A DNA stretch of 64,000 nucleotides. Origin: Natrinema salsiterrestre (GTDB lineage Archaea > Halobacteriota > Halobacteria > Halobacteriales > Natrialbaceae). A program made the position numbers and the translations under genes. Numbering within the stretch: position 1 is the first letter of the stretch; each line of letters opens with the position of its first letter. The notes under the pieces were generated by a model, which did no database searches, was not told the DNA's origin, and was given only the letters and a program-made list of their open reading frames with translations. This document shows, one piece after another, positions 1 through 8,461 of this stretch. The stretch covers positions 806,001 to 870,000 of the forward strand of contig NZ_JAMQOT010000001.1 of NCBI RefSeq assembly GCF_029502005.1. Direction: 5' to 3'.

Positions 1-1670
1 GGCGACTCGTCGAGCAGGTTGCGCTGGAAGCCCAGCCGGCTCTCCATCGAAGTCACCAGTTCCTCGCGGATGTAGTCCAGCGGCGGGTTGGTGACCTGTG
101 CGAACAGCTGTTTGAAGTAGGAGAACAGCGGTCGGTTGAAATCGGTGAGGACCGACAGCGGCGTGTCGTCGCCCATCGAGCCGACGGGGTCTTTCCCCTT
201 CTGGGTCATCGGCTCGATCAGGTTCTCGAGTTCGTCGTGGGTGTAGCCGAAGGTGGCCTGATAGTCGCGCAGACCGTCGACCGCCCGCCGGGGCGTGCGG
301 TCGTTCGTCGTCTGAATGTCGTCGAGGTGAACCTGTTCCCGTGCGACCCACTCGCCGTAGCGGTCGTCGGTGAGGTCGTCGAAGACTTCCTCGTCGGGAA
401 TGACCCGCCCCTCGTTGGGGTCGGCGAGGAACAGCTGGCCGGGCTGGAGGCGGCCGCGCTCGTCGATGTCTTCGGGGTCGGTCTCGAGCGCGCCGGCCTC
501 GCTGGCCATGATCAGGCGGTTGTCCGTCGTCACGTCGTATCGGCAGGGGCGGAGACCGTTGCGGTCCAGCACTGCGCCGACGCGTTCGCCGTCCGTCGCC
601 GCGACGAGCGCGGGGCCGTCCCACGGCTCGACGAGCGAGGCGTGGAAGTCGTACCAGTCCTTGCGGTCCGCGTCCATCGCGTCGTCGCCGCGCCAGGCCT
701 CGGGAACGAGCATCCGCAGCGCGTGCTCGAGGTCGCGCCCGTCCTGCATGAGGAGTTCGAGCGCGTTATCGACGCTCGCCGTGTCCGATTGGTCTGGGTC
801 GTCGATGATCGGCTTGACCGCCTCGAGGTCCTCCAGGACCTCGCTCTCGATGTCCGTCTCGCGGGCACGCATCCAGTTGATGTTGCCCTGGATGGTGTTG
901 AACTCGCCGTTGTGGATGATGTTCCGGTAGGGATGGGCGAGGTGCCAGGCGCCGAGCGTGTTCGTCGAGAAGCGCTCGTGGACCATCACGAACGTCGATT
1001 CCATGCGCTCGTCGGTGAGATCGGGGTAGTACGCGGGGACCTGAACGCCCTTCAGCAGCCCCTTGTAGACGACCGTCTTCGAGTCGAGAGAGACGACGTA
1101 GAAGCGCTCTCTGTTCTCGATATCGGCGTTCTCGACGGCGTTCTCGAGGGCGCGTCGAGCGACGTAGAGGCGACGGTCGAAGTCGTCGCCGGAAATATCG
1201 TCGTCGGGCGCGACGACGACCTGGTAGACGTCGGGTTCGGAATCGACGGCGGTCTTCCCGAGGTCGTCGTTGTTCGTCGGAACGTCCCGCCACTCGAGGA
1301 CGTCGAGGTCGTAGGTGTCGAACGTCTCCTCGGCCAGCGAGACGAGTTCTTCGCGCGCCTCGGGATCCTGTGGAAGAAAGAGCGAGCCGACGGCATAGGT
1401 TTCGGGGAGATCGGTCTCGAGAACGCTCTCGAAGAACGAGTCGGGCGTCTGCAGCATGATTCCGGCACCGTCGCCGGTGTTCTTTTCGGCTCCGGTCGTC
1501 CCGCGGTGTTCGAGGTTCCGCAGCAGTTCGAGTCCGTCGGCGACGATGTCGTGCCCTCCCACCCCATCGAGGTCCATGACGACACCGACACCACAGTTAG
1601 ACCGCGCGTCCCCGGGGTCGGCGAGCCCCTCGGTCCGCTCGGTTGATGACGCTATATGTGGCTGTGACAT
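1..1670 (-). CDS. gltB: Glutamate synthase large subunit, N-terminal part (cut by left edge)
   Basis: Makes glutamate from glutamine and 2-oxoglutarate in ammonium assimilation. About 556 residues lie in the window. The N-terminus reads MSQPHIASST, a propeptide-like stretch, then SNCGVGVV, placing the likely nucleophile Cys at residue 26 of a class II (Ntn) glutamine amidotransferase. LEHRGTTGAEKNTGDGAGI follows, typical of GltB. The far end in the window, MGDDTPLSVLTDFNRPLF, is typical of the linker/central region. The ATG at 1670 is chosen because a TATA box lies about 25 bases upstream, so the transcript is probably leaderless. The rest of the gene runs off the left edge. Confidence 0.95.
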   Translation of the reverse strand, partial: MSQPHIASSTERTEGLADPGDARSNCGVGVVMDLDGVGGHDIVADGLELLRNLEHRGTTGAEKNTGDGAGIMLQTPDSFFESVLETDLPETYAVGSLFLPQDPEAREELVSLAEETFDTYDLDVLEWRDVPTNNDDLGKTAVDSEPDVYQVVVAPDDDISGDDFDRRLYVARRALENAVENADIENRERFYVVSLDSKTVVYKGLLKGVQVPAYYPDLTDERMESTFVMVHERFSTNTLGAWHLAHPYRNIIHNGEFNTIQGNINWMRARETDIESEVLEDLEAVKPIIDDPDQSDTASVDNALELLMQDGRDLEHALRMLVPEAWRGDDAMDADRKDWYDFHASLVEPWDGPALVAATDGERVGAVLDRNGLRPCRYDVTTDNRLIMASEAGALETDPEDIDERGRLQPGQLFLADPNEGRVIPDEEVFDDLTDDRYGEWVAREQVHLDDIQTTNDRTPRRAVDGLRDYQATFGYTHDELENLIEPMTQKGKDPVGSMGDDTPLSVLTDFNRPLFSYFKQLFAQVTNPPLDYIREELVTSMESRLGFQRNLLDES

Positions 1671-1689
1671 ACACGCACCTAGCCGGAAC

Positions 1690-1699
1690 CAGTATAAGA
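1690..1699 (-). promoter_or_regulatory. TATA box of gltB
   Basis: On the minus strand the sequence reads CTCTTATACT, centred about 25 bases upstream of the gltB ATG. That spacing fits a leaderless haloarchaeal transcript. Confidence 0.5.
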
Positions 1700-1909
1700 G
1701 GCTAATCCATTATGACTAAGCGTATTATTAACACATATATACCAATATAAGGTATATTGAAAACCCTTAATCACGATTGTCTCAGCGGAAGAGATGTCGC
1801 TGGTCTCAATCGGGACCCGTCTCGGAGAAAGACGTCCGTCACTGCTACACGTCGAACCCCGTCCGGAAAGGGGAACTTCCCGGTAGCGGGGAAATGTCAG
1901 AGGCACGTA

Positions 1910-1933
1910 GTGTTCACCCACCAGAGTGAACAC
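1910..1933. promoter_or_regulatory. Perfect dyad, possible operator upstream of gltB
   Basis: GTGTTCAC at 1910-1917 and GTGAACAC at 1926-1933 are exact reverse complements around an 8-base spacer. It lies about 240 bases upstream of gltB. A dimeric regulator site is plausible; no regulator gene is adjacent. Confidence 0.35.
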
Positions 1934-2211
1934 CACATGGTTCTAATGCGTTCCCACAGGTAAACAATCTCGGGCTAAACGATTAGGGTTGTGTGAAACG
2001 GTCACCCGAGATCGATCGGTCGAGACCGGTCGGTCCGGGGGGATTAGTTGATATTTCACTCGGTTCGAAAAAATCGACGGCTCGATCGGATCGCCGTCCT
2101 CCGTCTCGCGTGTCCAGGGCGTTCGTCTCTGACTTCTCGTATCGCCCTGCTGTGTTCTATTTCCGACATCGAACAATGCGTGACCAACTGATTCCACCGT
2201 CATATGGCGAT

Positions 2212-2730
2212 TTACGAGTGCCCTACGATCCGAAGTACTCCGAACTCGAGTCCCGCGAGCAACAGAGTGCCGACGAGAATGACGGGGAGGACGAGGCCGA
2301 AGTGAATGATGAGACTGTTACTCTCGTGGCTGACAGTGAACATCGCCCAGAAGACGTTGTACGTGACGGCGAAGAGCCCGAGCGTTGGACTGACCGACAG
2401 CTCACGGACGAACAACCACAGTGCCGGTAGTGTCATTCCGGCCAACAGTAGCCAAAATACGACGAGTGTCGCGACGAACAGCAGACCATCGAGCGGACCG
2501 GCGAACGCGGACATCAGATCGTTCACATCGGGATCGACAAGCAGCTGTCGTTCGATCCATATCAAAAGAAACAGCGTACCCATGAAGAGACAGCCAGCGA
2601 GAACCGTTCGTCTGGACTCGATCAATCGCGATCGGAAATAGTAGCCGAGGCCCGCTACGAGAATCCCGACGATGCCAGCTATCTCGAGGACCGTTTGGAC
2701 GTCGGAAAACAGCGCTGATGACGCTTCCAT
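2212..2730 (-). CDS. Conserved-looking integral membrane protein, function unknown
   Basis: 172 residues from ATG 2730; an upstream in-frame TTG at 2760 is less likely. About five hydrophobic segments are visible, for example EIAGIVGILVAGLGYYF near the start, VLAGCLFMGTLFLLIWI, LLFVATLVVFWLLLAGMTLPALWL, FAVTYNVFWAMFTV and FGLVLPVILVGTLLLAGL at the end. I recognise no catalytic motif. It stands alone between gltB and proS on the same strand, with long gaps on both sides. Codon use is less GC-rich than its neighbours. Confidence 0.7.
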   Translation of the reverse strand: MEASSALFSDVQTVLEIAGIVGILVAGLGYYFRSRLIESRRTVLAGCLFMGTLFLLIWIERQLLVDPDVNDLMSAFAGPLDGLLFVATLVVFWLLLAGMTLPALWLFVRELSVSPTLGLFAVTYNVFWAMFTVSHESNSLIIHFGLVLPVILVGTLLLAGLEFGVLRIVGHS

Positions 2731-2838
2731 ATGTATAGCTGACAAGATATAGGAGAACAACGGAACCCTTTTGATTCATCCGTTCGACCGGATGCAATCG
2801 ATCGGCCGCGTCGCAAAATCGTTTAGTTCGGGAGAGGC

Positions 2839-4320
2839 TCAGTACGACTTCGCGAAGTACGCGATCTCGTCGGCGGGATCGCCACAGACGCCGCACTCGT
2901 CGTGCTCAGGTTCGGGAACCTCGCCGGCCGTCGAGCCGCCCTCGTCGGCCAGCGGCTGCATGACGATCTCGGCGGCGATCTTTTCCTTGATGACCTCCTC
3001 GCAGGCCTCGTCGCCGCACCACGGCGTCTTCACGTAGCCGCCGTGCTTGCCGATCGTCCCGAGGATCTCCTCCGGACTGTGGGCTTCGCGGACGTTGTCC
3101 TCGAGGGTCTCCTCGGCCGCCTCGTAGAGCTTGTCGAAGATGTCGTCCAGGTGCTCGTCGACCGCGTCGACGATCTCGTCGCGGTCCTCGACGGATTCGG
3201 CGTTGTCCGGCCGGTGGACCAGCGTGACCTCCTCGTCGTCGACCTCGTGGGGACCGATCTCGAGTCGCAGCGGCACCCCGTTGAGCTCGTGTTCGTTGAA
3301 CTTGAAGCCGGGATTGCGCCCGTCGCGGTCGTCGAGTTCGACGCGGACGCCGGCGTCCTCGAGATCCTCGGCGATCTCCTCGGCGTACTCGAGGACGTCG
3401 TCTTTGGTATCCTCCTGCCAGATGGGGACGATCGCGACCTGCGTGGGTGCGACCGTCGGCGGGAGCACGAGTCCCTGATCGTCGGAGTGGGTCATGACGA
3501 GCGCGCCGATCGCACGCCAGGAGAGGCCCCACGAGGTGGTGTAGGCCGTTTGTTCTTCCTCGTCCTCGTCGGCGAAGGTGATGTCGAACGCCTCGGCGAA
3601 GCTCTGCCCGAGGTTGTGGCTGGTTCCTCCCTGTACGGACTTGCCGTCGGGCATCAGCGCCTCGACCGTCGTCGTGGTGTCGGCACCGGGGAACTTGTCG
3701 TGTTCGGGCTTCTTGCCGCGGAGGACCGGAATCGCCAGCACGTCCTCGTAGACGCGCTCGTACTGGCCGAGACGGGTCCAGACCTCCTCCCACGCGCCCT
3801 CGTTACTCGCGTGGGCGGTGTGGCCTTCCTGCCACAGGAACTCCTTCGTCCGGAAGAACGGCTTGGTCTCCGTCGCTTCCCAGCGGACGACCGAACACCA
3901 CTGGTTGAGCCGCATCGGCAGGTCGCGGTGACTTCGCGTCCAGTCGGCCATGAACGGCGCGATGATCGACTCGCTCGTCGGGCGGACGGCCAGCCGTTCC
4001 TCGAGTTCGTCGTGACCGCCCTGGGTCACCCACGCGACCTCCGGATCGAACCCTTCGACGATGTCTTTCTCCCGCTCGAGGTAGCTCTCGGGGATGAACA
4101 TCGGGAAGTAGACGTTGTCGACGCCGGTTTCCTTGAACCAGCCGTCGAGGGCGTCCTGAATGGCCTCCCAGAGGGCGTAGCCGCGCGGTTTCGTGACGAT
4201 GAACCCGCCCATCGGGGCGTAGTCAGCGAGATCCGCCTTCTGGACGACTTCGGCGTACCACTCGCCGGGTTTGTGCGATTTCGACTCGGTGATCCCGAGT
4301 TCTTGACTCTCGTCGCTCAT
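2839..4320 (-). CDS. proS: Prolyl-tRNA synthetase, archaeal/eukaryotic type
   Basis: Charges tRNA-Pro with proline in the cytoplasm. 493 residues, starting at MSDESQELGI; the ORF extends 25 codons upstream but that part is not conserved-looking. Family features: the KADLADYAPMGGFIVTKPRGYALWE opening, class II motifs around FPMFIPESYL and RWEATETKPFFRTKEFLWQEGHTAH, QGGTSHNLGQSFA for substrate binding, and a C-terminal Zn-type region (WCGDEACEE, CGVCG) ending in FAKSY, the classic archaeal-type terminus. There is no bacterial-style editing insertion. Confidence 0.97.
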   Translation of the reverse strand: MSDESQELGITESKSHKPGEWYAEVVQKADLADYAPMGGFIVTKPRGYALWEAIQDALDGWFKETGVDNVYFPMFIPESYLEREKDIVEGFDPEVAWVTQGGHDELEERLAVRPTSESIIAPFMADWTRSHRDLPMRLNQWCSVVRWEATETKPFFRTKEFLWQEGHTAHASNEGAWEEVWTRLGQYERVYEDVLAIPVLRGKKPEHDKFPGADTTTTVEALMPDGKSVQGGTSHNLGQSFAEAFDITFADEDEEEQTAYTTSWGLSWRAIGALVMTHSDDQGLVLPPTVAPTQVAIVPIWQEDTKDDVLEYAEEIAEDLEDAGVRVELDDRDGRNPGFKFNEHELNGVPLRLEIGPHEVDDEEVTLVHRPDNAESVEDRDEIVDAVDEHLDDIFDKLYEAAEETLEDNVREAHSPEEILGTIGKHGGYVKTPWCGDEACEEVIKEKIAAEIVMQPLADEGGSTAGEVPEPEHDECGVCGDPADEIAYFAKSY

Positions 4321-4532
4321 TGTGTCGACATGCAGGCAGCGCGGGCTTAAAGGGCACGAAGGACGGCCGGCTCTCGTGATACTCGAGAACGACACTCGTC
4401 CGGCCGTTCGAACGGCTATCAGCGAGTCTCGAGACCGAATCGGGAACTACTGTCGGCGGCGCTCGCTACTTATTCGCGGATTCTCCGCGAGTAAATTTGA
4501 AACGTTTGTCTGGTTTTCTCCGGTTTTCACAC

Positions 4533-4540
4533 CTTTATAC
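4533..4540 (+). promoter_or_regulatory. TATA box of the MDR gene at 4567
   Basis: CTTTATAC centred about 30 bases before ATG 4567. A second AT-rich run, TTTATATA at 4551, is too close to the start to serve. This fits a leaderless or very short-leader transcript. Confidence 0.5.
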
Positions 4541-4566
4541 GGCTGAGCCATTTATATACGGCCGAT

Positions 4567-5541
4567 ATGAAAGCAATCGAAGTTCAGGCCTACGGCGGGA
4601 GCGACGAGCTATCCGTCGTCGACGTCCCGACGCCGGAGCCAGACGCCGGCGAAGTCCGAATCGACATCGAAGCGGCCGGAATCAACTTCGCGGACATCAT
4701 GCAGCGCGAGGGCCAGTACCCGGGCGGCCCCGAAGCGCCCTACGTCCCCGGCATGGAAGCCGCGGGAACGGTCGAAGCGGTCGGTGACGGCGTCGAGGAC
4801 TTCTCGGAGGGCGACCGCGTCGTCGCGATGCTCGACGGCGGCGGCTACGCGGAGTACGTCACCGCCGACGCCGAGATGCTCTTCCCGATTCCCGACGCGA
4901 TGAGCTTCGAGGAGGCCGCCGGCTTCCCCGTCCAGTTCCTCACCGCCCACGCCTGCCTCTTCGAGTGGGGCGGCCTCGAGGACGACGAGTCCGTCCTGAT
5001 CCAGGCCGCGGCCGGCGGGGTCGGCACCGCCGCCGTCCAGCTGGCGTCGAACGCCGGCGCGGAGGTCTTCGGCACCGCGAGCACGGGAGAGAAGCTCGAC
5101 CTCGCGGCCGAGCTGGGCTGTGACCACCCGATCAACTACACCGAGACGGACTTCCGAGAGACGGTCGACGAGGAAACCGACGGCCAAGGTGTCGACCTCG
5201 TCCTCGAGAGCGTCGGCGACGACGTCTTCGATCGCAGCCTCGACGCGATGGCCCACTTCGGCCGCATGGTGACCTACGGCGTCGCCAGCGGCGTCCCCGC
5301 CGAGGTCAGCAACCGGCGGCTGCTCTTCGAGAACAAGACGATCAAAGGGTTCCACCTCGGGCAGGCCGCCTTCCGAGCACCGAACAAAGTCATGAAGGCC
5401 ATCCCCGAACTGACCGAGGGCTTCGCGAGCGGCGAACTGGAGATCATCCTCGGGCAGTCGTTCGACCTCGAGGACGCGGCCGAGGCCCACCAGTACATCG
5501 AGGATCGGAAAAGCTCCGGGAAGATCGTCCTGAAGCCCTGA
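4567..5541 (+). CDS. Zinc-free MDR oxidoreductase, quinone oxidoreductase-like
   Basis: 324 residues, a medium-chain dehydrogenase/reductase that probably reduces quinones or enones with NADPH. Order: GroES-like domain (MKAIEVQAYGGSDELSVVDVP, then AAGINFADIMQREGQYP), then a Rossmann domain with the nucleotide-binding stretch AAAGGVGTAAVQLASNAGAE. The C-terminus, SGKIVLKP, is typical of quinone reductases. I see no catalytic or structural Zn ligands. It is monocistronic: its own promoter upstream and a T-run just after the stop. The exact substrate cannot be read from sequence. Confidence 0.88.
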   Translation: MKAIEVQAYGGSDELSVVDVPTPEPDAGEVRIDIEAAGINFADIMQREGQYPGGPEAPYVPGMEAAGTVEAVGDGVEDFSEGDRVVAMLDGGGYAEYVTADAEMLFPIPDAMSFEEAAGFPVQFLTAHACLFEWGGLEDDESVLIQAAAGGVGTAAVQLASNAGAEVFGTASTGEKLDLAAELGCDHPINYTETDFRETVDEETDGQGVDLVLESVGDDVFDRSLDAMAHFGRMVTYGVASGVPAEVSNRRLLFENKTIKGFHLGQAAFRAPNKVMKAIPELTEGFASGELEIILGQSFDLEDAAEAHQYIEDRKSSGKIVLKP

Positions 5542-5556
5542 AACAGGTTTAAATTC

Positions 5557-5561
5557 TTTTT
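5557..5561 (+). terminator. T-run terminator after the MDR gene
   Basis: Five T residues about 16 bases after the stop codon at 5541, in an otherwise GC-rich area. Archaeal terminators are commonly simple T-runs. Confidence 0.35.
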
Positions 5562-5610
5562 CCATCCGTCCAGCTTGCACTCTCCCACGAGACTGTCCAC
5601 CGTCCACAAC

Positions 5611-5637
5611 GTTTGTATACAATGCAAACTATGCATA
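5611..5637 (+). promoter_or_regulatory. TATA box and palindromic operator of the toxin-antitoxin operon
   Basis: Just before ATG 5641 lie an inverted repeat GTTTG/CAAAC (5611-5615 and 5625-5629), GTATAC at 5615-5620 at TATA position, and the perfect palindrome TATGCATA at 5630-5637. Nested palindromes over the start are what an autoregulating RHH antitoxin would bind. Confidence 0.5.
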
Positions 5638-5640
5638 CAT

Positions 5641-5931
5641 ATGGGCACGATTTCGGCTCGCGTTCCGGACGATCTCGAGGAGGACCTCGAGGCCTATCTC
5701 GAATCAGAACGGTTGGACCGGAGTACCGGTGTTCGAAAACTCCTTGCAGAGGGACTCGATACGTGGCGTCGTGATCAAGCACTGGAGAGGCTCGAGGCAG
5801 GAGAAATCACGTTCTCGCGGGCGGCCGAACTCGCCGATATGTCCGTCTGGGAGTTTTCGCAGTTGGCGCGCGAGCGAGACATTACATGGGTCGACGATGA
5901 GGGGCTAGAATCGGACCTCCAGGATCTCTAA
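5641..5931 (+). CDS. RHH / UPF0175-like antitoxin
   Basis: 96 residues. The N-terminal 45 (MGTISARVPDDLEEDLEAYL, then STGVRKLLAEGL) look like a ribbon-helix-helix DNA-binding fold; residues 55-85 (GEITFSRAAELADMSVWEFSQLARERDI) resemble the UPF0175 motif. Start set at ATG 5641, which directly follows the promoter; 22 upstream in-frame codons lie in the promoter itself. Its stop TAA shares one base with the ATG of the PIN-domain gene, so translation is probably coupled. Expected role: neutralise the toxin and repress the operon. Confidence 0.85.
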   Translation: MGTISARVPDDLEEDLEAYLESERLDRSTGVRKLLAEGLDTWRRDQALERLEAGEITFSRAAELADMSVWEFSQLARERDITWVDDEGLESDLQDL

Positions 5932-6446
5932 TGTGGGTGTTCGACGCAACGCCACTGATCTATCTCGCGAAGGCGGAACGTCTCTCACATCTATCGGCAC
6001 TCGAAGAACCGCGACTCGTCCCCCAACGCGTCTACGACGAGGTTGTTACCGACGGACTCGAGGAAACGTATCCTGACGCTCGGCGAATTCAACGGCACAT
6101 CGAGGACGGCTTATTCGAGGTAGATCAAATAGAGCCGACTCCGCTCTTCGAACGCCTCGAGACGAATCAGGCGCTGAGCGATGCTGACCGGGCAGTGATC
6201 GCACTCGCTGCGGATCGTGATGCGGTCGCAGTGATGGACGAACAACACGGCCGTGCCGTCGCCCAGGCGGAAGCCGTTTCGACGCGCGGAACGGCCTTTT
6301 TAATTCTGTCACTGGTCAAAGACGGCTACATTTCCACTTCGGAGGCTCGAACGACGCTCGAAACGATGTTGGATAAGGGATGGTACTGCTCACCGGATCT
6401 CTACGCAAAGATTCTCGAAAAATTGGATACTATTCGTTCCGAGTAG
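5931..6446 (+). CDS. PIN-like (DUF3368-type) toxin nuclease
   Basis: 171 residues, probably an Mg-dependent RNase held in check by the upstream antitoxin. PIN acidic positions are visible: Asp4 in VFDATPLIYLAKA, the central SDADRAVIALA, and VAVMDEQHGRAVA near residue 100. The C-terminal part (GTAFLILSLVKDGYIS then EARTTLETMLDKGWYCSPDLYAKIL) matches the usual layout of the DUF3368 group. RNA target unknown. Confidence 0.85.
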   Translation: MWVFDATPLIYLAKAERLSHLSALEEPRLVPQRVYDEVVTDGLEETYPDARRIQRHIEDGLFEVDQIEPTPLFERLETNQALSDADRAVIALAADRDAVAVMDEQHGRAVAQAEAVSTRGTAFLILSLVKDGYISTSEARTTLETMLDKGWYCSPDLYAKILEKLDTIRSE

Positions 6447-6450
6447 CGAT

Positions 6451-6987
6451 TTACGTTGCGGATTTCTCGTCAGGATCGGTCTCGAGCGGGGCCCCCCACT
6501 CGAGGTCGTGATCGACGAAATCCGCTTCGTCGAGCGGCTCCCCGCCCTCGAATCGGAACTCGCCGACCGCGGTGTTCCCCTCGAGGACCCCCGGCAGCCA
6601 CAGCCGGTCGTCCTCCCACATCTGGTCGTAGGGAACGTCCTCGACCGAGACCCACTCGGGGTGGGCTTCCTCGGAGGACGTCGGCTCGCCGGTAAACGAC
6701 CGGGTCCGGTACACGTGACAGAACGTGTGCGTCTCGCCGTCGAGGCGGAACGTGAGTTCGCCCGCTTTCTCGAGGTTCCGGACCTCGAGGCCGACCTCCT
6801 CGCGGGTTTCGCGGACGGCGCATTCGCGCGGCGTCTCGCCGGGTTCGCACTTGCCGCCGGGGCCGTTGTACCAGCCCTCGCCGAGTCCGCGGCGTTTCTC
6901 GATGAGGAGGACCTCGCCATCGGATTCGTTGGTAGTCGTGGGGTCATCATCACCCCGAAGCGGGAAACACAGCGTCGCTTCGATCAT
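6451..6987 (-). CDS. Nudix hydrolase, MTH1/8-oxo-dGTPase-like
   Basis: 178 residues, a cytoplasmic pyrophosphohydrolase probably cleaning oxidised nucleotides. The Nudix box is complete: GKCEPGETPRECAVRETREE followed by VGL. It is preceded by RGLGEGWYNGPGG, the MTH1-like substrate-pocket region. EAHPEWVSVEDVPYDQMWEDD also matches that subfamily. Convergent with the toxin gene, four bases apart. Substrate assignment is by similarity only. Confidence 0.88.
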   Translation of the reverse strand: MIEATLCFPLRGDDDPTTTNESDGEVLLIEKRRGLGEGWYNGPGGKCEPGETPRECAVRETREEVGLEVRNLEKAGELTFRLDGETHTFCHVYRTRSFTGEPTSSEEAHPEWVSVEDVPYDQMWEDDRLWLPGVLEGNTAVGEFRFEGGEPLDEADFVDHDLEWGAPLETDPDEKSAT

Positions 6988-7570
6988 ATTCAGCAGTTCG
7001 TTTGGAGGACAAAAAACGTGGGTTATTGCTCGAATCGAACGGATCTATCTAGTATGCGAGCGTTGGTCTCGAAAGAGCGACCTCAGGGAGCCACAGATTA
7101 GGTCATACATTCCGATTGGACTGAGCAGTACGGGGGAGCGACGTATCGCTACTGATTGAGCAGCCGACACGCGGTAGCGAACCGCGGCCCGAAGCCGTGC
7201 GAGGTCGTCACGAGTACAACGAGCGACGGCTCGGAAGACGCACAGCGTCTTCCGGAGGATAAGCGATCGAAGTGAGCGAATCGGCTGGAGAGGGTGTGGT
7301 AATTCCATACAGCCAGGACAGCAGGCTTGTAAAACCATCATATTATTATAATTACCACATGAGAATGAGACAGCTGGATATGACTCAAAAGAGACGGAGA
7401 CAACGCGTTCTGCTATCGTGGCAACAGGGAATCGCCACGCCCTCCCCAGCCGATTCGCTCGTTCCCGTCGGTCACTCGCTCATCCCTCGCACGGCTTCGG
7501 CGGCCGACCTCACTATCGTTCGGTCGCCCGACAGCGCGCGCCACCGCAGCGTTCGCCCAGAAACAGCGTG
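6988..7570. other. 583-bp gene-free region holding inverted-arm repeat element 1
   Basis: Between the Nudix start and the agmatinase stop. No credible gene. It contains two inverted, mutually homologous arms (about 7171-7300 and 7418-7556) around an AT-rich core, described separately. A 9-bp inverted repeat, GGAAGACGC/GCGTCTTCC at 7233-7254, lies inside the left arm. Confidence 0.65.
7171..7556. repeat. Inverted-arm repeat element 1
   Basis: Left arm about 7171-7300 and right arm about 7418-7556 are inverted copies of each other, most clearly at 7272-7299 against 7435-7460 (AATCGGCTGG ... and its complement) and at GAAGCCGTGCGAGG near 7191. The core between them is AT-rich and unlike that of the sister element at 14.5-15.0 kb. 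The right arms of both elements end in the same GACAGCGCGCGCCACCG. No transposase is present, so this may be a MITE-like element or a relic. Confidence 0.6.
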
Positions 7571-8461
7571 TCACCCGTCGGCGTTCGAAAAGACGAACTC
7601 GCGAACCAGTTTCCCGGCCAGCGCGGCCGCCTGCCCGTCGTCGCGGTCGTTGACTTCGACTACGTCGAACCCGCCTGCGTACGGTGCGACTGCGCGGACC
7701 ACGTCGCGGAGTTCCCGGGGCTCGAGGCCGAACGGCTCCTTCGTTCCGGTCCCCGGCGCGTAGCCGGGATCCGCGGCATCGACGTCGACGCTCAGGTAGA
7801 CATCGCGGTCCGCGAGTCGGTCGCCGGGCGTCCACTCGCTCACCGCCTCGGGCGGGACGACGGTCACGTCGTCGGCGGCCGCTCGCTCCCACTCGGCTTC
7901 GCTGCCGGTGCGGGCGCCGAGGACGATCGCCTCTTCGACGGCGTCGACGTCCTCGAGGATCCGGCGAGTGACGGCGGCGTGGGACAGCCGTTCGCCGTCG
8001 TAGGCGTCGTACAGATCGAGGTGGGCGTCGAGACAGACGAAGACCTCGGGTTCGACCGCCCGGACGCCCGCGAGGGAGACGGTGTGTTCGCCCCCCAACG
8101 TGAGCGGGACGGCATCGTTCCAGACGGCTTCCCGCAGGGTGCTCGTGAGGTACTCGAGGTAGGCCTCGACGTCGGGCCACGCGCGGACGTCGCCCCGATC
8201 GACGACGCCGAGCGTCGAGAAGTGCTGGTCCGTCCGGTGGTCGTAATCGTCGAACGGTTCGGCAAAAGAACGGATCCGCGCGGGACCGAATCGGGTCCCC
8301 GGCTGAAAGGTCGTCGTGGCGTCCAGGGGCGCACCGACGACCACGAAGTTCGCGCCTCCACGGTCGGGCTCGCGCCCTCGCGTGTCGGTGTCGCCTCCAC
8401 GGTCGGGCTCGCATCCTCCCGCGTCGGTCCCCTCGCGTCCGTCGGTCGCCCCGGGAAACAT
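7571..8461 (-). CDS. speB: Agmatinase (ureohydrolase family)
   Basis: 296 residues; hydrolyses agmatine to putrescine and urea with two Mn ions. Motifs in order: LTLGGEHTVSLAG, DAHLDLYD, and SVDVDAADPGYAPGTG, all metal-site signatures. Its ATG shares one base with the stop of the aIF5A gene (TGATG), so the two are co-transcribed. Work in Haloferax volcanii ties agmatinase to aIF5A hypusination, which explains the pairing. Oddity: residues about 10-36 contain a repeated EPDRGG unit encoded by two near-identical DNA copies (about 8340-8430), an apparent in-frame duplication. Confidence 0.93.
   Translation of the reverse strand: MFPGATDGREGTDAGGCEPDRGGDTDTRGREPDRGGANFVVVGAPLDATTTFQPGTRFGPARIRSFAEPFDDYDHRTDQHFSTLGVVDRGDVRAWPDVEAYLEYLTSTLREAVWNDAVPLTLGGEHTVSLAGVRAVEPEVFVCLDAHLDLYDAYDGERLSHAAVTRRILEDVDAVEEAIVLGARTGSEAEWERAAADDVTVVPPEAVSEWTPGDRLADRDVYLSVDVDAADPGYAPGTGTKEPFGLEPRELRDVVRAVAPYAGGFDVVEVNDRDDGQAAALAGKLVREFVFSNADG

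Larger units (their letters stand above)
1671..2211. other. 541-bp AT-rich intergenic region upstream of gltB
   Basis: No convincing gene; the small ORFs here have no haloarchaeal codon bias. About 1715-1770 is very AT-rich. The notable element is a perfect 8-bp inverted repeat with an 8-base spacer at 1910-1933. Its position suggests upstream regulation of gltB, but that is inference. Confidence 0.6.

Noticed and set aside
237-1646. 469-codon plus-strand ORF
   Set aside because: It is the antisense shadow of glutamate synthase; high-GC haloarchaeal genes commonly leave such long open frames opposite them.
2902-4350. 482-codon plus-strand ORF
   Set aside because: Antisense to prolyl-tRNA synthetase, which has full family motifs.
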